This document shows, piece by piece, positions 1 through 10,300 of a stretch of DNA of 41,954 nucleotides (its first letter is position 1; each line of letters starts with the position of its first letter). The notes beneath the pieces are model-generated. The model saw only the letters and a list, made by a program, of their open reading frames with translations. It had not been told where the DNA came from and did no database searches. The translations under genes were made by a program, and so were the position numbers. The stretch is taken from assembly GCA_013003535.1 (NCBI GenBank), contig JABDIY010000168.1, positions 1-41,954 of the forward strand, read 5' to 3'. Source of the stretch: Acidimicrobiales bacterium (GTDB lineage Bacteria; Actinomycetota; Acidimicrobiia; Acidimicrobiales; SZUA-35).

Positions 1-3000
1 GCCAATGGTGTTCAGGATGTTGGAGAGCCCGGTATTGATGGTGTCGCTGTTTCGATCACTGGGCCGTCGGGGACATTGTCCACCACGACTTCCGGCGGCG
101 GGGCGTACAGTTTCGCGAGTTTGGTGCCGGGTGATTACACCCTGACGTTCACTGGCCCTGCTGGTTCAGCACCCACCGGAACCGATGTTGGTGGCGATGA
201 TGCGGTCGATTCCGACATCGATGGATCCGGTGTCGTCACGGTGACACTCGTTTCCGGTGATTCGGACACCAGTGTTGATGCTGGGTTTGTTACTCCGGCC
301 ACGATCGGGAACTTCGTATGGGACGACCTCGACGGCGACGGCATCCAGGGCTCCGGTGAGCCCGGGATTCCCGGAATAACCGTCGAACTCGTCGACGGTG
401 GTGGCGGCGTGGTGCAGACCACAACCACCGGCGGCACCGGTTCCTACCAGTTCACCAACGTTGCGCCGGGCACTTACACCGTCAGATTCAGCCCCGGCGG
501 TTCGTACCGGTTCACGGGGCAGACTCTGGGCGGAGACGGCAACTTGGACTCCGATCCGGACCAAACTACCGGAGTGTCCGACCCCTTCACCGTTACCTCG
601 GGAGAAGTTGCCGACTTCGTCGATGCGGGTCTTCTGGCCGACGCGTCAATCGGCAACCTCGTCTTCCTCGATCGCAATGACGACGGAATCCAGGACGCCG
701 GAGAACCCGGAGCGCCCGACATCACCGTCGAGTTGCTCGATGGCACCGGCACGGTCCTGGCAACGGTCCAGACGGCCAGTGACGGCACCTACTCATTCGA
801 CGGCCTCAACCCCGGTTCGTATCGGGTACGGGTGCCTGGCGCTGGACGGGTCTTCTCGCCGCAGGACGTTGGCGCCGACGACACCATCGACTCCGACGTA
901 GACGCCAGCGGCGTAACCGATCCGATCGTTGTCATTTCCGGCCAAGCGGATGCCACGGTTGACGTTGGCTTGCCCGTGGGCAGTATCGGAGACTTGGCGT
1001 GGCTGGACAACGTGGGTGACGGCGTGCTGGACGCCAGCGAATCCGGACTCGACGGAGTGACCGTTGAACTGCTCCAGGGTGGATCGGTCATCGCCACCAC
1101 CACAACTGCCGGCGGCGGTTTCTACCTCTTCGATCTCCTCCTTCCCGGCGATTACCAGGTGCGGGTGGCCGCCCCGGCTGGATACGTCTTCACTGGGCAA
1201 AGCCGGGGTGCGGATCCAACGATCGACTCCGACGTTGACAGCACTGGTCTCACCGGGGTCATCTCCGTGTCAACGGCCGATGATCTCACCGTGGCCGATG
1301 CTGGCCTGTTCCAGACCACGTCGGTCAGCAACTTCGTATGGGACGACCTCAATGGCAACGGTATCCAGGATGCCGGCGAGCCCGGAATCGATGGCGTAGT
1401 CATCGAACTGCGCGACTCCGATGGCGTGCTCGTTGACACCCAGACGACCGCAGGTGGTGGACTGTACGCGTTCACGGACCTCAACCCTGGAACCTTCACG
1501 CTTACGTTCAGCGCCCCGGCTGGGGCCGCCCCCACCGGGCGCGACGTCGGTGGCGACGATGCGGTGGACTCCGACATCACCGGCGCTGGCGTGGTTAGCG
1601 TCACGCTCAACTCGGGTGAAGTACCGGACACGATTGATGCTGGCTACGTCACCACCGCCACGCTCGGCAACTTCGTGTGGGATGACCTGGATGGCGATGG
1701 CGTGCAGGACGCCGGCGAACCCGGCGTTGGCGGGGTTGTCGTCGAATTGTTGAACGCCGCCGGCACACCGGTCACCAGCGTCGTGACCGCTGCTGATGGC
1801 AGCTACACGCTCGCGGGCGTCTTCCCCGGCACCTACACGATGCGCTTCACGGCCCCGGCCGGAACGAGCTTCACCACTGCGGACGTGGGAAGCGATGATG
1901 CGGTCGATTCCGATCCCGTACCGGTGCCAGCGACCGATCTCGGAGTCACGTCTTCCTTCACAGTGCAATCCGGCGACTCGATTACTTCAATCGATGCCGG
2001 CCTGTTGTTCGGTGCCACCATCGGCGACTTCGTCTTCAACGATCTCGACACGGACGGCATCCAGGATGCCGGTGAGCCCGGGGTCGATGGCATCGGTGTT
2101 CAGCTTCTTTCGGGAGCGACCGTCGTGGCCAGCACAACGACCTCTGGGGGTGGAGCGTATACGTTCACCAATGTCGTGCCGGGCACATACACCGTGCAGG
2201 TGTTGCTGCCTGTGGACGCAACGCCTACGACGGTCGACGTCGGGGCCAATGATGCCGTCGATTCGGATATCGATGGATCTGGCGCTGTGACGGTGACAGT
2301 CTCCTCAGGAGAATCTGTGGTCACGATCGATGCCGGCCTGATCTTCCCCGGCTCCATCGGCGACTTCGTCTTCGAGGACACCGATGGTGACGGCATCCAA
2401 GATGGCGGCGAGACTGGTGTCGGCGGCATCACGGTGAATCTGCTGGACGGTTCCGGCACCCAGATCTCAACCACGACGACGGCCGGAGACGGTTCGTACT
2501 CCTTCACCGACCTCGCACCCGGCGATTATCAGATCGAGTTCGTTCCCAGCGGCGTGTACGGCCTGGCTCCGCAGGACTCTGGCAGCGACGACGCCTTGGA
2601 CTCCGACGCTGATCCCAGCACTGGGCGGACCGCAGTCTTCACCCTGCTGTCGGACGAGGCGATCGACCACGTAGACGCCGGTGTTATTGCCGGTGGCTCA
2701 ATAGGCGATCGCATTTTCTTCGACGACGACGGCGACGGAATCGACAACGGCGAGCCTGGTGTTCCCGGCGCCACTATTGAGCTACTCAACGGCAGCGGTA
2801 CCGTCGTCGGAACCACGACCTCCGATGCCAACGGCAACTACACATTCGGCGGTCTGACCCCGAACCTCTACTCGATCAGGGTCACGAACCCGGGCGTGGT
2901 CTTCACCACCGCCAACGTGGGCGCTGACGACGATGTTGACAGCGATGCCGACGCTACCGGCACCACCAATGACGTGTTCCTCACCTCTGGTCTAGTGATA

Positions 3001-4350
3001 TCTAATCTCGACGTCGGCGTGCTGCCGTCGAGCATCAGCGATCTTGTTTTCACCGATACCAACGGCAATGGGCTTCAGGATGCCGGTGAGCCCGGCCTGG
3101 CTGGGGTCACCGTGGAACTGCTCGATGGCGCGGGAACACTACTTGCCACAACGACCACTTCGGCCAGCGGTTCCTACTCGTTCGATTTACTCTTGCCTGG
3201 TACGTATGAGGTGAGCGTTTCGATTCCCGCCGGCTTCGCTGCAACCGCGCAGAACGTTGGCACCGACACCGCGATCGACTCCAATATCGATGCTGCGGGC
3301 GACTCGGGCACCTTCACCCTGGCTGGCAACACCACCGATGACAGCATCGACGCCGGCCTCTACCAGTACGCCACGCTTGGCGACACCGTCTTCGTTGACC
3401 TCAACGATGATGGCGCTCAGACCCCCGGCGAACCCGGCGTCGACGGCCTGACGGTGAACCTGCTCCAGGGCGGGTCGACCGTGGATACAACTACCACGGC
3501 AGGTGGCGGGCTCTACAGCTTCACCGGTTTGATTCCAGGTGACTATGCCATCGAAGTGCTGGCTCCCGGCTTCACCTTCGTCGCCATGGACGCAGGGAGC
3601 GACGATGCCCTGGATTCTGATGTGGACGCCAGCGGCGTGAGCGCCGTGATCGCTCTGATCTCGGGTGAAACCAACACAACGATCGATGCCGGTGTGGCCC
3701 CTTCCACCATCGGTGACCTGGTATTCGACGATCTCAACGGGGACGGGATCCAAAACGGCCTGGACGCCGGCATCGATGGAGTTGTAGTGAACCTGCTGGA
3801 CGATGGCGGCAGTGTGATCGCCACTACTACCACCGCAGGTGGCGGGCTCTACAGCTTCACCGTTGCTCCCGGGACCTACGAGATCGAATTTGAAGCTCTG
3901 TCCGGGACGACGTTCACCGCTACCGATGTCGGGAGCGACGATGCTCTGGACAGCGACGCCGATCAGACCACCGGCCGTACCGGTCCGATTGTGGTGTCCG
4001 GTTCGGCCTCTATCGACACCGTGGATAGTGGCCTTGTCAGCCCCGCCACAATCGGTGACCTGGTTTGGCAGGACCTCAATGGTGACGGCGTGCGAGATGC
4101 CGGTGAACCCGGTCTCGATGACATCACCATCAACCTCCTCGATAGCGGCGGGGCAGTTATCGACTCCCAGGTCACCGCCGGGGGCGGTCTTTATGACTTC
4201 GCCGACGTAGCGCCCGGCACGTACACCGTGGACGTGGTCTCCGTACCCGGAGGATACGTCCTCACGACCACCGAGCCGCTCAGCGGCTTGACTGTCAGCT
4301 CCGGTCAGGACTACAACGCTGCCGACTTTGGCTATCAGCCCACCGGTTCG
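1..4350 (+). repeat. First SdrD_B-like repeat block (about 13 units)
   Basis: Coding repeats of about 110 residues. Each opens with a variant of [23 protein letters not shown] and ends with a D-A-G-L-like strand. I count 12 complete units plus the truncated one at the window edge. Each has a conserved D-x-G-x-D-D-A-x-D-S-D segment, typical of SdrD_B-type calcium-stabilised spacer domains. No cysteine was seen in this block. Unit 11 has an altered signature (N-G-L-D-A-G) and unit 8 a shortened loop, so units have diverged and the DNA copies are not identical. Confidence 0.85.
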
Positions 4351-7300
4351 ATCTCCATTGTGAAGGACCCTGCCACCCAGGACGTGGTAGTCGACGGTAC
4401 GGCGAACTTCACGATCACGTTGACCAATACGGGAAGCTCAACTCTCGGGAACGTCAGTGTCAGCGACCTGTTGGTACCAGCCTGTAACCAAACGTTCGCC
4501 GCCATGGCTCCCGGTGCGGTAGAGACGATTTCTTGTTCACTTACACCGGTCACCGCCGACTTCACCAACACCGCCACCGTGGCGACCACCGGTCCCGGCG
4601 GAATCAGCGTGACGGATACTGACACCGCCGACGTTGTGGTCCTGGTGCCCGGGATCGACATCCAGAAGACTCCGGATACGCAGACCGTTGTGGTCAACGG
4701 CTCCGCTGACTTCTCGATCACCGTTACGAACACTGGCGACACCGCGCTCACGAGTGTCACCGTGTCCGATCCGTCGGTTCCGGGCTGCGACCTGGTGATC
4801 GGTGATCTCGCCATCGGAGCGGATTCGACCCACACATGTTCGCTGAGCGGTGTGACGTCGGACTTCACGAACACGGCCTCTGTTTCGGCGCTTGATCCGA
4901 TCGGCAACTTCACGGGCGATACCGACACGGCATTTGTCGATGTCATCACTCCGCGGGTGACGATCTCCAAGACCCCCGACACCCAGAGCGTGGCCCCGAA
5001 CGGAACGGCGAACTTCACCATCACGGTCACCAACACCGGAGATGCTGACCTTACCAATGTGACGGTAAGCGATCCGCTCAGCCCGGACTGCGACTCCGTT
5101 GTCGGATCGCTGGCCGTTGGTGCCAGTGCGTCATACGCCTGCTCGCTCACCAATGTTTCCAGCGGTTTCACCAACACAGCTACCGTCACCGCTCAAGACC
5201 CCACTGGCGGTTCAGTGTCCGATAGCGACACCGCCGAGGTCCTGCTACTCGCTCCCTCGGTTGGCATCGCGAAGGACACAACAACACCAACGATCGTCAG
5301 TGGCGATGTCGCCAACTTCAGTATCACAGTCACCAACAACGGTGATGCCCCGCTTTCGGCGATCTCGGTCTCAGATCCGACCGCTCCAAACTGTGACATC
5401 ACGATCGCCAACCTGGCCGTCGGCGAATCCCAGACATATACCTGTGACTCCGAGGTGGCCACTGCGGACTTCACCAACACCGCCAACGTTACGGCCTTCG
5501 ATCCGGTGGGCAATGTGCTCACCGCGAGCGACAGCGTCGATGTCGCCGTAATCAATCCCGATATTCAAATCGTCAAAGACCCCGCCACCCAGGGAGTTGC
5601 ACCCGGTGGTACCGCCAACTTCACGATCACGGTCACCAATACCGGAGACTCGGTCTTGAGCAACGTGGTCGTAAGCGACCCGCAGGTCCCGGCCTGTGAC
5701 TTCACGGTGGCCAGCCTCGCCGCCGGTGCCGACGCCCAGAACACCTGCTCGCTCACCGGAGTGACCGCCAGCTTCACCAACAATGCCAACGTCTCCGCCA
5801 CCGATGAGAGCGGTGCCACGGTGTTCGATAGCGACACGGCCTTTGTGCAGACCCTCTCGCCGAGGATTTCGATAACGAAGAACCCTGCAACGCAGCAGAT
5901 CCAAAGCGGCGGCACCGCCACCTTCTCGATCACCGTGGCGAACACTGGCGACGCCGATCTTACTAACGTCTCTGTCAGCGACGCTTTGGCACCGAACTGT
6001 GACACGACCATCGGCCAGCTGCTCGTCGGCCAATCCCAGACCTACACCTGTGACATTGCCGGTATAGCGGTGGACTTCACCAACACCGCAAGCGTTAGTA
6101 GCGAGGATCCCGCCGGCAACGTGGTGAGCGATAGCGACACCGCCGACGTAGACGTGATCAACCCGTCCATCTCGATAGCCAAAACCCCCGACACTCAAGA
6201 CGTGCTTCCCGACGGTACGGCAACGTTCACCATCACGGTCACCAACACAGGCGACGTGCCGCTCACCGGCGTGACGGTCAGCGATCCCATGTCGGCCAAC
6301 TGCAACAACAACATCGGTGATATGGCGATAGCCGAAGTGGTTACCTACACCTGCACCCGGACCAACGTGACCGGAGACTTCACGAACACCGCCAACGTCA
6401 CGGGAACCGACCCGATCTCGGGGACCGTCAGCTCCAGTGACACCGCCGACGTCACCCTGATTGTCCCCGGCATCACGATCGAGAAGACCACCAGTACGCC
6501 TCAGGTGGTTGTCGGAGGCGACGCCACGTTTACTATCACGGTTACCAACAGCGGCACGGCCCCACTAGATCCAGTGGTCGTCTCCGACTCGCAAGCGCCG
6601 GATTGTGCTCGAAACCTCGGCGCTATGGTCGCCGGAGCCGTGGTGAGTTATGACTGCACCCTGGTCGGAGTACTCGGCGACTTCACCAACTCGGCTACCG
6701 CCACCGGTACCGACGCCTCAGGAAGCGACGTGACGAGCACCGACACCGCAGCTGTTGATGCGATCTCCCCGGAGATCCTGGTGTCGAAGACTCCTGACAG
6801 CCAGTCCGTGATCGTCAATGGTCAGGCGACGTTCACGATCACGGTCACCAATGTTGGTGACGTGCCCCTGACCGACGTGACCGTTTCCGACCCACTCGCA
6901 CCGAACTGTGACAGCGTCATCGGTGACCTGCCCGCGAGTACATCCACCAGCTATGACTGCACGCTGTCGCCGATTACGGGCGACTTCACCAACACCGCGA
7001 ATGTCAGCGGCACCCATCCGGTGTCCGGCCCGGTCCAGTCCAGCGACACCGCCGACGTCACAGTGCTGACCCCGGCGGTCAACATTACCAAGACGACGTC
7101 TACCCCGACCGTTCGTTATGGCGCCGATGCGACCTTCGACATCGTGGTCACCAACTCCGGTCAAACCGACCTGGCCAACGTGGTGGTCAGCGACCCGCAG
7201 GCACCAGACTGTGATCGCACGTTTGCGGCCATCGCCCTAAGTGCCAGCGAGTCCTACTCCTGCACAATGACAAACGTGACCGCTCCCGTGACCAACACGG

Positions 7301-10300
7301 CCACCGTGAACGCCGAAGACGCCGTCGGAAATACGGTGTCCAGCAGCGATGATGCCAGCGTTGACGTGATCGACCCCACCATCGAAATCCAAAAGACTCC
7401 GGATCTGCAGCAGCTACTCGCTGGGGAAACCGCAACATTCGACATCACGATCACCAATCAGGGCGACGTGGCATTGACCGCGATCAGTGTGACCGATCCG
7501 GCCGCTCCCGGTTGTGATCAGGCGGTTCCGGATCTTGCCCCAGGAGCCAACTTCACCTACACCTGCACCCTCGACAATGTGACCTCCGATTTCACGAACA
7601 CCGCCGTGGTCGATGCCACCGATCCGCTGGGGCTTTCCCTGAGCGACTCCGACGACGCAGTAGTGGACGTGGTCAATCCAGGCATCGACATTCAGAAAAC
7701 GCCTGACGGCCAGATGATCCTTGACGGTGGCGTCGCTACATTCACGCTGACCGTCACGAACAACGGCGATCAGGACATCGCGGATGCCAGTATTTCGGAT
7801 CCGGCTGCTCCCCTGTGTGACGTGGCATCAACCGGCCCGATCGCCGTAGGCGGTACGTTCTCGATCACCTGTGACTCGCCGGCCCTGACCGATGACATTG
7901 TGAACGTTGCAACGGTTGACGGGAGCGATGTTCTGGGCAACCCAGTTTCGGCATCCGACGACGCTGCGGTCGACGTGATCCATCCGGGTATAAGCGTGGA
8001 CAAAACCCCCGATGCGCAGGCCGTGGTGGTCAATGGCACCGCCAACTTCGTGATCACGGTTGCCAACACGGGTGACGTTGACCTCACCACTGTCACCGTC
8101 TCAGATCCGCAAGCCCCAGACTGTGACGCGGTAATCCCGCTGCTCGCGGCCGGAACATCATCCACGATCAACTGCTCTCTCTCGCCAGTGCCGGCAGACT
8201 TCACCAACACCGTCGACGTCACCGGAACCGACCCGTTGGACAATGAGTTGACTGCCAGCGATACCGCCGATGTAACCGTACTGGTACCCGGACTCAGCGT
8301 CTCCAAGGGTCCGGACTACCAGGTCATCCCAGTAAACGGTGACGCCACTTTCACTATCACGGTCACGAACTCCGGACAAACCCCGTTGGCCAACGTCGTG
8401 TTGGACGACCCGCTTTCTCCGGTGTGTAACAGCACAATCGCCGCTCTTGCGGTTGGCCAGACCTCCAGCTACGACTGCACGGTCACCACGGTTGCCTCGG
8501 ACTTCATCAATGAGATCACGGCCACCGGAACCGACCCGGTGGGGGGAACGGTCACCAGTACCGACGACGCCATAGTTGATGTGATCGCGCCGGCGATCAG
8601 CATCGAGAAGACTCCCGACACCCAGACCATCCTGGCGGGCAGCGACGCGACCTTCACCATCACCGTGACAAATATCGGAGATGTGGCCCTCACCGGCGTC
8701 ACCGTTACCGACCCGGCCACACCGGCCTGTGATCTACTGATTGGCGACCTCGCACCTGCAGCAGATTCTATGTACACCTGCGTCCAGAACGGTGTTACTG
8801 CATCGTTCACGAACCAAGCTGACGCCACCGCCTCGGATCCCGCCGGCGGCACGGTCACCGACTCTGACACAGGCGACGTCGTGGCCATCCAGATCGGATC
8901 GGTCACCGGGCTGGTCTTCCTTGACGCTGATGCCGACGCCCTTTTCAACAACAGCGACACACAGCTCGGCACCGTTCAGGTGAATCTGATCGATGGTGCG
9001 GGCAACATATTCGCAATTACGACTACCGAACCCGACGGGTCGTATACCTTCCTTGATGTGCCCGTCGGGGACTACACCGTTGACGTTGTCGAGAACGATC
9101 CCAACATTCCGGCCGGCAGCATTCTTACCACCGCCAACGATCCCCAGCCCGTGACCGTAGTGGCGAATAGCCAGACCACCGGAACCGATGTTGGATTCGC
9201 ACCACCCTCGATTCTCACCGGCCGGGCGTTCAACGACGCCGACAGCAACGGCGTAGATGGTGGCGAGCCCGGAGTTGGTGCAGTAACGGTGAACGTGTGG
9301 CGTGACACCACCGGTGACGGCACGCCGGACACCGTTGTGGGTTCCACACTTACGGCTTCCAACGGCACCTGGACGGTTGACGCACTTCTCGCCGGTACCT
9401 ACGCCGTCGAGTACGTGACCCCGGCGGGTCAGGTTGTCACCTTGCAAGACGTTGGGAGCGACGACACCGTCGATTCCGATATCGATCCGATCACGGGCTT
9501 CACTTCGGAGATCGCCCTCGCTACGGGCACGACCATCGGTGACCTGGACGCGGGCTACTACCCGCCGGCTACCATCGGCGATCTAGTGTTCTCCGATGCC
9601 GATGGCAACGGGATCTTTGACAGCGGTGAAGTTGGTCAGGGTGGCGTCAATGTGGTGGCCACCTGGGCCGGCCCGGACGGCACGCTCGGTAACGGCGACG
9701 ACCAGACCTTCAGCACAACATCTGCTTCCGACGGCTCTTATCAGATCGCCGGACTGCCGGGTGGGGTTTACTCGGTCATCGTGATCGAACCGCTGGGCTC
9801 GACGGTTACCACGGGCAACGATCCGATTCAGATCACGCTGCCCACCGGTGCGGTGAACAACGATATTGACTACGGACTCGACGGAAACGGCGTGGTTGGC
9901 GGGTCCGTATACGTGGACACGGACAATGACGGCATCAAGGATGTTGGTGAGGCCGGGTTGGAGAACGTGGCCATCACCCTGACGGGGAATGACGCCAATG
10001 GTGTTGGCGTGTCATTGAGCACCGTCACGGACATCAACGGTGACTACATCTTCGCCAACCTCAATGGTGGCACGTACACCATCACCGAGGCCCAGCCCAG
10101 CGCGTTCTTGGATGGCATCGACACTGTCGGTACCGCTGGCGGCGACAACTCGGTCAATGATGTAATCAGCAACGTAGTGTTGCCGCTGAACTTCAGCGCC
10201 TTCGGCTACAACTTCGGCGAAATCGCACCCTCGAGCCTCAGCGGCACGGTGCGCCTCACCTCCGGCGAGCCGATCCAGGGTGTCACCATCACCCTCACTG

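Noticed and set aside
4335-5189. A 284-codon minus-strand open frame over the DUF11 block
   Set aside because: Shadow of the repeat; its own sequence merely mirrors the repeated units of the plus strand.
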